Assembly: GCF_002454115.1 (NCBI RefSeq)
Contig: NZ_DKIH01000013.1
Location: 195,717-259,716, forward strand
Length of the DNA stretch: 64,000 bases
Direction: 5' to 3'
Origin: Sphingopyxis sp. UBA6723
Lineage (GTDB): Bacteria; Pseudomonadota; Alphaproteobacteria; Sphingomonadales; Sphingomonadaceae
In this document: in pieces, positions 51,373 to 59,617 of the stretch
Numbering within the stretch: position 1 is the stretch's first letter
Layout: each line of letters starts with the position of its first letter
Program-made: the position numbers and the translations under genes
The notes under the pieces: generated by a model
The model's input: only the letters and a program-made list of their open reading frames with translations
Told to the model about the DNA's origin: nothing
Database searches by the model: none

Positions 51373-52601
51373 GCACTCAGCCCAACAGCTTTCGCACCCA
51401 GCCCGACGAGCGCGGCCATTTCGGGATTTTCGGCGGGCGCTTCGTCGCCGAAACGCTGATGCCGCTCGTCCTCGACCTCGAACGCGAATATCGCGCCGCG
51501 CAGAGCGATCCCGCCTTCGCCGCCGAATTCGACGATCTGCTCACCCATTATGTCGGGCGCCCCAGCCCGCTCTATTATGCGGAACGGCTGACCGAGGAAC
51601 TGCGCAAGGACGCCCCCGCGGGCAAGGGCGCCCAAATCTGGTTCAAGCGCGACGAGCTCAACCATACCGGCGCGCACAAGATCAATAATTGCATTGGGCA
51701 GATCCTGCTCGCGCGCCGCATGGGCAAAACGCGGATAATTGCCGAGACCGGCGCAGGCCAGCATGGCGTCGCGACCGCGACCGTCTGCGCCCGCTTCGGC
51801 CTGCCCTGCGTCATTTACATGGGCGCGCGCGACATGGAGCGGCAGCAGCCGAACGTGTTCCGCATGAAGCTGCTCGGCGCCGAAGTGATCGGGGTCGAAA
51901 GCGGCGCCCGGACGCTCAAGGATGCGATGAACGAGGCGCTGCGCGATTGGGTCGCGAATGTTCACGACACTTTCTATATCATCGGCACCGCTGCGGGCCC
52001 GCACCCCTATCCCGAACTCGTCCGCGATTTTCAGAGCGTGATCGGCAAGGAAGCGCGCGCGCAATTGCTCGAACGCACCGGGCGCCTGCCCGACCTGCTC
52101 GTTGCCGCGATCGGCGGCGGATCGAATGCGATCGGGCTGTTCCATCCGTTTCTCGACGACCCGTCGGTCAGGATGCTCGGTGTTGAAGCCGCAGGGCATG
52201 GGCTCGACAATGAACATGCCGCCAGCCTCGCTGGCGGCGCGCCGGGGATTCTCCACGGCAACCGCACCTATCTGCTCCAGGACGAGGATGGGCAGATCGA
52301 CGAAGCGCATTCGATCAGCGCGGGCCTCGACTACCCCGGCATCGGACCTGAACATGCCTGGCTGCGCGACATCGGCCGGGTCGAATATACCAGTGCGACC
52401 GACACGGAAGCGCTGGGCGCCTTCCAGCTGCTCTGCCGCACGGAGGGCATCATCCCCGCGCTCGAACCGTCGCACGCGATCGCCGCGGTAACCAAGGTGG
52501 CGCGCGAGATGAACCGCGACGCGATTATCGTCGTCAATCTGTGCGGTCGCGGCGACAAGGACATTTTCACCGTCGCCGAGGCGTTGGGAACGCGGATATG
52601 A
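51369..52601 (+). CDS. trpB: Tryptophan synthase beta chain
   Basis: PLP enzyme (410 aa) that joins indole and serine. The PLP-lysine is Lys104 in [10 protein letters not shown]. Other signatures are [45 protein letters not shown] and the C-terminal CGRGDKDI. It overlaps trpF upstream and trpA downstream by four bases each, so the three trp genes form a tightly coupled unit. Confidence 0.97.
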   Translation: MSTQPNSFRTQPDERGHFGIFGGRFVAETLMPLVLDLEREYRAAQSDPAFAAEFDDLLTHYVGRPSPLYYAERLTEELRKDAPAGKGAQIWFKRDELNHTGAHKINNCIGQILLARRMGKTRIIAETGAGQHGVATATVCARFGLPCVIYMGARDMERQQPNVFRMKLLGAEVIGVESGARTLKDAMNEALRDWVANVHDTFYIIGTAAGPHPYPELVRDFQSVIGKEARAQLLERTGRLPDLLVAAIGGGSNAIGLFHPFLDDPSVRMLGVEAAGHGLDNEHAASLAGGAPGILHGNRTYLLQDEDGQIDEAHSISAGLDYPGIGPEHAWLRDIGRVEYTSATDTEALGAFQLLCRTEGIIPALEPSHAIAAVTKVAREMNRDAIIVVNLCGRGDKDIFTVAEALGTRI

Positions 52602-53389
52602 CCCGCTTCGCCGCCGCTTTCGCCAAGCCGCACGCTGCGCTCGTCACCTTCGTCACTGCCGGGGACGGCGACACCGCCGCCGTCCTCGACGCGCTCGTCG
52701 CGGGGGGAGCGGACGTCATCGAACTGGGTATGCCGTTCACCGATCCGATGGCCGACGGCCCCGCGATTCAGGCCGCGAACCTGCGCAGCTTTGCCGCCGG
52801 AACCACCACCGCCGACATCCTTGCCATCGCCAAGGGATTTCGCGCCCGCCATGCCGACATCCCGCTCGTCCTGATGGGCTACGCCAATCCGATGACCGTG
52901 CGCGGCGCCGACTGGTTCGCCGCTGCCTGCAAGGATTCGGGCGTCGATGGCGTCATCTGCGTCGACATCCCGTTCGAGGAAGACGACAGCCTTGGTCCCG
53001 CGCTGCGCGCCGCCGGGGTCGATCAGATCCGCCTTGCGACCCCGACCACCGACGCGGCGCGCCTGCCTGCGGTGCTCGATGGCGCCGGCGGTTTCCTCTA
53101 TTATGTCAGCGTCGCCGGGATCACCGGGCTGCAGCAGGCGGCGCAGGCGAGCATCGAAGAAGCGGTCGCACGCCTGCGTACCCAGACCGACCTCCCGATC
53201 GCGGTCGGCTTCGGCGTGCGCACCCCCGAACAGGCGGCGAATATCGCGCGCGTCGCCGATGGCGTCGTCGTCGGATCGGCGCTGGTCGAACTCGTTGCGC
53301 AGCATGGCGCCGATGCGCCGCGCCACATCGAAAGTTTCACCCGCAGCCTGGCCGCTGCTATCCACGGCGCAAAGGAGATCGCCGCATGA
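52598..53389 (+). CDS. trpA: Tryptophan synthase alpha chain
   Basis: Converts indole-3-glycerol phosphate to indole for the beta subunit. The 263-residue TIM barrel has catalytic Glu42 and Asp53 in [36 protein letters not shown] and [11 protein letters not shown] for phosphate binding. ATG 52598 overlaps the trpB stop, and its stop overlaps accD. Confidence 0.97.
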   Translation: MTRFAAAFAKPHAALVTFVTAGDGDTAAVLDALVAGGADVIELGMPFTDPMADGPAIQAANLRSFAAGTTTADILAIAKGFRARHADIPLVLMGYANPMTVRGADWFAAACKDSGVDGVICVDIPFEEDDSLGPALRAAGVDQIRLATPTTDAARLPAVLDGAGGFLYYVSVAGITGLQQAAQASIEEAVARLRTQTDLPIAVGFGVRTPEQAANIARVADGVVVGSALVELVAQHGADAPRHIESFTRSLAAAIHGAKEIAA

Positions 53390-54237
53390 GCTGGCTCGAC
53401 CGCGTCCGCAACGCCCTGCCCTTTGGCGCCAAGCGCGATACCGCCGACAATTTGTGGCACAAATGCCGCCAGTGCCAGCAGATGGTGTTCGTCAAGGAAT
53501 GGGAAGATAATCTGAACGTCTGCCCGCGCTGCGACCACCACGACCGCATCGGCGCGACCGAGCGCTTCGCGCAGCTATTCGACGGTGGCCAGCACGAAAT
53601 CCTGCCAGCCCCGGCGGCTCCCGAAGATCCGCTGAAATTCCGCGACACCAAGAAATATGTCGATCGGATCAAGGCGGCGCGGGCGCAGACCGGCGATCGT
53701 GATGCCTATCAGAATGCCTTTGGTCGCATCGCCAGCCAGCCCGTCGTCGTCGGCGTCCAGGATTTCGCCTTCATGGGCGGGTCGATGGGCGTGGCGGTCG
53801 GCGAAGCCTTTGTGGCCGGGGTCGAACAGGCGATCAAGCGCGGCTGCCCCTATATCGCCATCACCGCGGCGGGCGGCGCGCGGATGCAGGAAGGCACATT
53901 GTCGCTGATGCAGATGCCGCGCGCGACCGTGGCCTTGGCCCGCCTGCGCCGCGCGGGGCTGCCCTATATCGTGCTGCTCACCGATCCGACGACCGGCGGC
54001 GTCACCGCCAGCTATGCGATGCTCGGCGATGTCCAGATCAGCGAGCCGAAGGCGCTGATCGGCTTCGCGGGCCAGCGCGTCATCGAAAACACGATCCGCG
54101 AGAAATTGCCCGAAGGCTTCCAGCGTGCCGAATATCTGCTCGATCACGGGATGATCGATATGGTGGTGCACCGGAAAGAGTTGCCGGAGACGCTGGGCCG
54201 GTTGATCGGCTATCTCGCGCCGGAAAAGGCGGCGTAA
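53386..54237 (+). CDS. accD: Acetyl-CoA carboxylase carboxyltransferase subunit beta
   Basis: Carboxyltransferase half-site for malonyl-CoA formation (283 aa). The N-terminal zinc ribbon has Cys27, Cys30, Cys46 and Cys49. The crotonase-like core shows [34 protein letters not shown] and [17 protein letters not shown]. It overlaps trpA by four bases. The trpFBA-accD-folC order is widely conserved in proteobacteria. Confidence 0.97.
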   Translation: MSWLDRVRNALPFGAKRDTADNLWHKCRQCQQMVFVKEWEDNLNVCPRCDHHDRIGATERFAQLFDGGQHEILPAPAAPEDPLKFRDTKKYVDRIKAARAQTGDRDAYQNAFGRIASQPVVVGVQDFAFMGGSMGVAVGEAFVAGVEQAIKRGCPYIAITAAGGARMQEGTLSLMQMPRATVALARLRRAGLPYIVLLTDPTTGGVTASYAMLGDVQISEPKALIGFAGQRVIENTIREKLPEGFQRAEYLLDHGMIDMVVHRKELPETLGRLIGYLAPEKAA

Positions 54238-54264
54238 GCCGCTCCAAGCTGACCTCCTTGCTTC

Positions 54265-54335
54265 GTCACCCCGGACTTGAGCCGGGGTCCATGCCACGGT
54301 TGTGCAGATGGATGCCGGATCAAGTCCGGCATGAC
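54265..54335. repeat. Intergenic palindromic (REP-like) repeat
   Basis: GTCACCCCGGACTTGAGCCG (54265 on) pairs with the end of the element, CGGATCAAGTCCGGCATGAC (54316-54335). Same family as 23189-23264. It lies between accD and folC. Confidence 0.8.
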
Positions 54336-54379
54336 GACGATGGAAAAGCCGAGCGCCCTTAACCATCAAGGCACCCACC

Positions 54380-55720
54380 ATGCCCGACCACGCCCACTCC
54401 TCCGACCCCGCGGTCCAAACCCAGCTCGACCGCCTCGCGGCGCTGTCGCCGGGCCGCGACATCCTGGGGCTGGAGCGCATCGCCGAACTTTGCAAACGCC
54501 TCGGCAACCCGCAAAACCAGCTCCCGCGCATCTTCCACGTCGCGGGTACCAACGGCAAAGGGTCGACCTGCGCCTATCTGCGCGCGATCCTCGAAGCGCA
54601 GGGGCGCCGCGTCCACAGCTACACCAGCCCGCACCTCGTCCGCTTCAACGAACGCATCCGCCTCGCCGGCACGCTGATCGACGACGCCCTGCTCGCGGCG
54701 CTGCTCGAAGAAGTGCTCGACGTCGCCGCCGACCTGCAAGCCAGCTTTTTCGAAGTCACCACCGCCGCCGCCTTCCTCGCCTTCGCGCGTATCCCCGCCG
54801 ACGATTGCATCATTGAGGTTGGCCTCGGCGGGCGTCTCGACGCCACCAACATCATCCCCGCCCCGGCAGTGTGCGGGATCGCGTCGCTGGGCATCGACCA
54901 TGAGGCGTTCCTGCTCGCGCCAGAGGAAGGCGTGCCAGCCGAGGCGATCGAACGCATCGCATGGGAAAAGACCGGCATCTTCAAACGCGGCGCGGCGCTC
55001 GCCACGCTCGCTTATCCCGATCATGTGATGAAGCTGGTCCGCGACCGCGCCGCCGCGGTCGATGGCACGCTATTTTCAGAAGGCGATGGATGGGCGGTCG
55101 TCCCCGAGATCAACGGCTTCCGCTGGCAATCGAACAGCGGTTCGATCGCGCCGACCCTGCGTTCGCGCATGGCGGGCGCGCATCAGATGCGCAACGCCGG
55201 TCTCGCGATTGCCATGCTGCGCAGTACGCCCGACCCGCAGCCCACCGATGAAGACATCGCAAGAGGCGTCGGGGCGGCCTTCTGGCCCGGGCGAATGCAG
55301 CGGCTGGGCAAGGGGCCGCTGACAGGGCTACTCAGCGACAGCGCCACGATCTGGCTCGACGGCGGCCACAACCCTGATGCGGGGGCGGCGCTGGCGATGG
55401 CGCTGGCCGACCAGCCACCGCTGCATATTGTCTGCGGGCTGCTCAAGAACAAGGACGCGATGGGTTTCCTGCGCCCCTTCGCCAACAAGATCGCGTCATT
55501 TCAGGCAGTGCCGATCCCGGGCCATGAGCATCATGATCCCAAAGACCTGTGCCATTGGGTGCAAAGCGAGCTCGGCATCGCCGACGCGCAGCCGTGCGAC
55601 GACGTGGCGGCGGCGCTCCGCCATATCGCGGCGCATCGTCAGGCGGGCGATGTCCTGATCTGCGGGTCGCTCTACCTCGCGGGCGTGGTGCTGGAGGAAA
55701 ACGGCGAGTTACCGGTTTAA
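54380..55720 (+). CDS. folC: Bifunctional dihydrofolate synthase/folylpolyglutamate synthase
   Basis: Adds glutamate to dihydropteroate and to folates (446 aa). The Mur-ligase-type ATP site is HVAGTNGKGSTCAYL. Other family segments are YTSPHLVRFNERIRLAG, EVGLGGRLDATNI and LDGGHNPDAGAALA. ATG 54380 gives MPDHAHSSDPAVQTQLDRLA. A repeat element separates it from accD, but read-through from the trp-accD genes is plausible. Confidence 0.96.
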   Translation: MPDHAHSSDPAVQTQLDRLAALSPGRDILGLERIAELCKRLGNPQNQLPRIFHVAGTNGKGSTCAYLRAILEAQGRRVHSYTSPHLVRFNERIRLAGTLIDDALLAALLEEVLDVAADLQASFFEVTTAAAFLAFARIPADDCIIEVGLGGRLDATNIIPAPAVCGIASLGIDHEAFLLAPEEGVPAEAIERIAWEKTGIFKRGAALATLAYPDHVMKLVRDRAAAVDGTLFSEGDGWAVVPEINGFRWQSNSGSIAPTLRSRMAGAHQMRNAGLAIAMLRSTPDPQPTDEDIARGVGAAFWPGRMQRLGKGPLTGLLSDSATIWLDGGHNPDAGAALAMALADQPPLHIVCGLLKNKDAMGFLRPFANKIASFQAVPIPGHEHHDPKDLCHWVQSELGIADAQPCDDVAAALRHIAAHRQAGDVLICGSLYLAGVVLEENGELPV

Positions 55721-55761
55721 GGGATGACAGCGTTAGGTTGGTTTCCGGACCCCCCCTGTTT

Positions 55762-55840
55762 CCGTTCGTGTCGAGCGTAGTCGAGACACGCGAAGGGACA
55801 CGCGCCCCATAGGTGTCTCGACTACGCTCGACACGAACGG
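55762..55840. repeat. Perfect intergenic palindrome (TCGAGCGTAGTCGAGA type)
   Basis: The 28-base left arm starting CCGTTCGTGTCGAGCGTAG at 55762 is an exact reverse complement of the right arm ending 55840, around a 23-base loop. It sits between the convergent folC and ampG genes and may terminate both. Confidence 0.85.
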
Positions 55841-55883
55841 GATCTATATGTGGGTGTGACCGCTAATGCCCGATGCTCGCCCC

Positions 55884-57446
55884 TCACGCGACCTTCGGCG
55901 CCGGACCTTTCCACGCCAGCAGCGCCCCGGCGACAAGGGCGGCGAGCGACGCATACATGATGGTGGATACCAGTTCGAGTTGGTTGGCCAGCAGCACGCC
56001 GACGACGCCCGCGACGATCAGCGCGAAGCCGACGACACGCGCTGCGCCGACAGGCTTGCGGAGCTTGCCTTCGTCGAGCTCGACCGCGCCGCTCTGGCGG
56101 ATGGATTGCACGACATAACCTTTGCGCCACATCATCCACAGCAGGATCATGCCGGGAATCGCGGCGAGTACCGTCAGCCCCCAGAAGCCGGTCCAGCCAA
56201 GCTTCTCCGCGGCATAGCCAGCGGGGCCGGCCATGAAGGTCCGCCCGATCACTGCAACCGATGAGAGCAGCGCAAACTGCGTCGCCGTATAGGCGATGTT
56301 TGACAATCCGGAGAGATAGACGGCAACGACGGTGAGGCCGATGCCGCTGGTTATATTCTCGGTCACGATCGCCGCAACCAGCATCCAGTAGTTATTAGCC
56401 GCTATCGACAGCGCCATGAACATCAGGTTCGAAAACATCATCAGCAGAACCGAAACCAGCAGCGCCCGGCCCATTCCGAGCCACAGCACGAAGGGCGCAC
56501 CCAGAGCGGACCCGATAATGAGCGCGGCAAAACCCCATATCTTGTTTGCCGTGATATAATCGAGGTCGGCAAAATTCAGGTCCACGATCATCGGGCCAAG
56601 CATCGCCTGCCCCATGGCATCGCCGACCTTATAAACCAGGATGAACAGAAGGATCATCAGAGCGCCATCGCGGGTCAGGAACTCGCGAAACGGATTGACC
56701 ACGGTTTCGACGAGCCACTGGCCGGGCTTCATGCCCGATGCGTTGCTGAATCTATCAACAAATTTGCCTTCACCGGCCCAGATGGCACCGATAACTGCGG
56801 GCAGAACGCAGAGGGTTGTCAGCGCGTACGCCATGGCCCAGCCAAGCCCCAAGCCTTCCTGCGAAGCGAAATAGATTGTCCCGGCGCCCGCGATCAGATT
56901 GCCGGTGCGATAGCCGAACTGGTTCGTCGCGGTTCCGTGCGCAAACTCGTCCTCTTCCAAGATTTCGATACGGTAGGCGTCGATGACGATGTCCTGCGTC
57001 GCCGAAAAGAACGCCGTGACGACGGCCCAGAACAGGAACCAGCGATAATCGTCCGGCTGCGGGTCGCTCGCGCCCATCTGCCAGATGGCGATCACTAGGA
57101 AGAACTGCACGAAAAATAGCCAGCTTCGCCGCTGGCCCAGCGCCTTGGTCAAAATCGGCAGGGGAAGCTTGTCAACGAGGGGCGCCCACAGGAACTTGAT
57201 CGTGTAGGGGATGCCGACCATCACCGCGAAACCGATGGCCGTCGGCGTGAAGCCAACTTTCGCGAGCCAGAAGGTCATGGTGGCGGCAATCAGCGTGAAG
57301 GGGAAGCCGCTCGAAATGCCGAGAAGGAAGGCCACCGCTGGATTCTTGCGCAGATAGGGCCGGAAGGCGGGGACCGCGAGCGCCACGACGACCAGCCCGG
57401 CGAGGACACCAGCGAAAATGAGAAAACGGATAAAGTCGACGGACAT
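55884..57446 (-). CDS. ampG: AmpG family muropeptide MFS transporter
   Basis: Inner-membrane permease (520 aa) importing GlcNAc-anhydroMurNAc peptides for cell-wall recycling. About 14 hydrophobic segments are visible. Diagnostic segments include SSGFPFTLIAATMTFWLAKVG, FLWAPLVDKLPLP, the MFS loop GQRRSW and SATQDIVIDAYRIEILEEDE. A class A-type serine hydrolase and two lytic enzymes elsewhere in the window fit the same recycling theme. It is convergent with folC. No ampR is adjacent. Confidence 0.9.
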   Translation of the reverse strand: MSVDFIRFLIFAGVLAGLVVVALAVPAFRPYLRKNPAVAFLLGISSGFPFTLIAATMTFWLAKVGFTPTAIGFAVMVGIPYTIKFLWAPLVDKLPLPILTKALGQRRSWLFFVQFFLVIAIWQMGASDPQPDDYRWFLFWAVVTAFFSATQDIVIDAYRIEILEEDEFAHGTATNQFGYRTGNLIAGAGTIYFASQEGLGLGWAMAYALTTLCVLPAVIGAIWAGEGKFVDRFSNASGMKPGQWLVETVVNPFREFLTRDGALMILLFILVYKVGDAMGQAMLGPMIVDLNFADLDYITANKIWGFAALIIGSALGAPFVLWLGMGRALLVSVLLMMFSNLMFMALSIAANNYWMLVAAIVTENITSGIGLTVVAVYLSGLSNIAYTATQFALLSSVAVIGRTFMAGPAGYAAEKLGWTGFWGLTVLAAIPGMILLWMMWRKGYVVQSIRQSGAVELDEGKLRKPVGAARVVGFALIVAGVVGVLLANQLELVSTIMYASLAALVAGALLAWKGPAPKVA

Positions 57447-57559
57447 TCGGTGCTCCCCGCGGACCGCTGGCGAGCGGTTCTGTGCTTGGCGCCAAGGCCT
57501 AATGCCTTGGGGTCAAATTGGAAGCGGGTATTTGCCGCGTACGCGGCTAACCGTGCGAC

Positions 57560-57997
57560 TTACGCTGCCTCAGGCCGCCAATAGGTGACCAGCCCGCTGA
57601 CCTTGCGCGGCATCTTGTTCTGACAGGTCATCGTTTCCACCGCGCGCAGCGCCGCGACCAGTGCCGAGGCACTATGCGGCTTGCTCAGGCACGCCACCGC
57701 GATGTCGGCTGCATCATCGGGGCATTGCCCGGTCACCAGCAGCACGGCGATACCGCGATCGCGCGCCAGCCGAGCGACTTCGCGGCCCGTCATATGGCCC
57801 GCCAGCCCCAGGTCGAGCACAACCGCGTCAATCTGTTCGTCGGCGATGATGGGCACCGCCGCCTCGCCCGAATCGACCGTCGCGACGATGTCGTACCCGC
57901 TGTGCTTCAGCGTCCGCTCATTGTCGAATGCGACCAGCGGATCATCCTCGATGATCAGCAGCCGCTTGATGCAGGACGGGCGGGACGCGAAGAGCAT
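57560..57997 (-). CDS. Single-domain response regulator
   Basis: Stand-alone receiver domain (145 aa). The acidic pocket Asp18/Asp19 (LLIIEDDPLVAF), phosphoacceptor Asp62 (AVVLDLGLAG), Thr89 (VLLVTG) and Lys106 (CLSKPHSA) are all intact. No output domain follows; the tail is a short basic, Pro-containing stretch. ATG 57997 has GGGAGA upstream; ATG 58021 is an alternative. No histidine kinase is adjacent. It is divergent from the pseudouridine synthase gene. Related receivers act in phosphorelays or in the general stress response, but no specific role can be assigned. Confidence 0.9.
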   Translation of the reverse strand: MLFASRPSCIKRLLIIEDDPLVAFDNERTLKHSGYDIVATVDSGEAAVPIIADEQIDAVVLDLGLAGHMTGREVARLARDRGIAVLLVTGQCPDDAADIAVACLSKPHSASALVAALRAVETMTCQNKMPRKVSGLVTYWRPEAA

Positions 57998-58151
57998 AGG
58001 GTCTCCCTTTAATCGCGCCATGACGCGCTCAAAGGCGTCGCGCAAGATTGCTTCGGCTTGCCATCGACGAAGCGACACGTTTCCGGCTATGAGCGTGGCC
58101 ACAGGGCAACACTCTTGCCCGCATAACGACAAGAAAGCCGTACCCGTTCCC

Positions 58152-59015
58152 ATGACCACCCGCCGACCTCCCCGCGCCGCGCCGCGCTCCGCGCGCAAAT
58201 CCGCCGGCGACCGCGACGCCCCGAAAGGCCGCCGTGCCGCGCGCGGCGCCACCTCCGCGCTCAAAGCCAAGCCCGCCGACGCCGAGCGTGACGAGGACGG
58301 CCCACAGCGCATCGCCAAACTGCTCGCGCGCGCCGGGGTTGGCTCGCGCCGCGATGTCGAGCGGATGGTCGAGGAGGGCCGCATCGCGCTTAACGGTGTC
58401 GTCGTTGTACAGCCTGCGCCGCTGCTGACCTCGCTCGAAGGGCTGACGGTCGATGGCAATCCGGTCGCCAAGCCCGTCTCGACGCGCCTCTACCGCTTTC
58501 ACAAACCCTCCGGCTGCATCACCGCCGCGCGCGACCCCAAGGGGCGCAAGACGATCTATGACATATTGCCGAAGGATCTGCCCCGGCTGATGCCTGTCGG
58601 CCGACTCGATTATAATACCGAGGGTCTTCTGCTGCTGACCAACGACGGCGAATTCAAACGCCAGCTCGAACTGCCCGCCAGTGGGGTCGAGCGGACCTAT
58701 CGCGCTCGCGCCTTTGGAGACATCAGCCAGGAACAGTTGGAGGAACTCGCGATGGGCATCACCATTGACGGGGTCACCTATGGCAAGATCGACGCCAATC
58801 TGGAGCGCCGCACCGGGCGCAACCAGTGGGTCGAAATGACGCTGACCGAGGGCAAGAACCGCGAAGTCCGCAAGGTGCTCGAACATTTTGGGCTGCAAGT
58901 TAGCCGTCTTATCCGCACCCGTTATGGCGCGTTCGAACTCGACGGTCTGCCGATGGGTGCGGTCGATGTCGTGCCACGCGATGAATTGTTCAAATTCCGC
59001 CGGCATATGGGCTGA
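58152..59015 (+). CDS. 23S rRNA pseudouridine synthase, RluB/RsuA family
   Basis: Pseudouridine synthase of 287 aa. A long basic N-terminal extension (residues 1-50) precedes an S4 RNA-binding domain (AKLLARAGVGSRRDVERMVE), then the catalytic domain with GRLDYNTEGLLLLTNDG (Asp153 the catalytic aspartate) and EGKNREVRKVLEHFGLQVSR. RluB is the likeliest assignment, but RluE/RsuA relatives share these motifs. rsmD starts five bases after its stop, so the two rRNA modification genes are coupled. Confidence 0.92.
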   Translation: MTTRRPPRAAPRSARKSAGDRDAPKGRRAARGATSALKAKPADAERDEDGPQRIAKLLARAGVGSRRDVERMVEEGRIALNGVVVVQPAPLLTSLEGLTVDGNPVAKPVSTRLYRFHKPSGCITAARDPKGRKTIYDILPKDLPRLMPVGRLDYNTEGLLLLTNDGEFKRQLELPASGVERTYRARAFGDISQEQLEELAMGITIDGVTYGKIDANLERRTGRNQWVEMTLTEGKNREVRKVLEHFGLQVSRLIRTRYGAFELDGLPMGAVDVVPRDELFKFRRHMG

Positions 59016-59020
59016 CGGCG

Positions 59021-59563
59021 ATGCGAGTCATTTCCGGCGAATGGCGCGGCCGCAAGCTGCTGGCGCCCAAGGGCGACGCGACACGCCCGACCGCGGATCG
59101 CACCCGCGAGACCTTGTTCTCGATGCTGACCAGCCGCCTGGGCAGTTTCGAAGGGCTGGTCGTCGCCGACCTGTTCGCGGGATCGGGCGCGCTCGGCATC
59201 GAGGCGCTGTCGCGCGGCGCCGCCACCTGTCTGTTCGCCGAGCAGGACCGCGACGCGCTCGACGTCCTGCGCGGCAATCTGTCCACTCTGGGCGCCACTG
59301 TGCGCGCCAATGTCCGCGCCGGATCGGTGCTGGGCCTTGGCCCGGCGCCGCGCGCCTATGACTTGCTGATGCTTGACCCGCCCTATGGCACTGGCGCGGC
59401 GAGCGTCGCGCTGGACAAGCTCAACCGGCTCGGCTGGATCGGGCCCGACAGCTGGGTGTCGGTCGAAACCGGCCACAGCGAAACCGTGGAGGTGGCAGGC
59501 TTTGCCATCGATGCCGATCGCAAAGTCGGCAAGGCACGGCTGACGTTGCTGCGGCTCGCGTAA
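59021..59563 (+). CDS. rsmD: 16S rRNA (guanine(966)-N(2))-methyltransferase
   Basis: SAM-dependent methyltransferase (180 aa) acting on G966 of 16S rRNA. Motifs: MRVISGEWRGRKLLAPKG at the N-terminus, RPTADRTRETLFSML, DLFAGSGALGIEALSRGA for SAM binding and LMLDPPYGTG for the catalytic NPPY-type motif. It follows the pseudouridine synthase by five bases. Confidence 0.96.
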   Translation: MRVISGEWRGRKLLAPKGDATRPTADRTRETLFSMLTSRLGSFEGLVVADLFAGSGALGIEALSRGAATCLFAEQDRDALDVLRGNLSTLGATVRANVRAGSVLGLGPAPRAYDLLMLDPPYGTGAASVALDKLNRLGWIGPDSWVSVETGHSETVEVAGFAIDADRKVGKARLTLLRLA

Positions 59564-59617
59564 CGACCTACCGCGCCAAGCTGGACAGCGCCGCCGCTGT
59601 TCCCTAATCGTTCGCGC

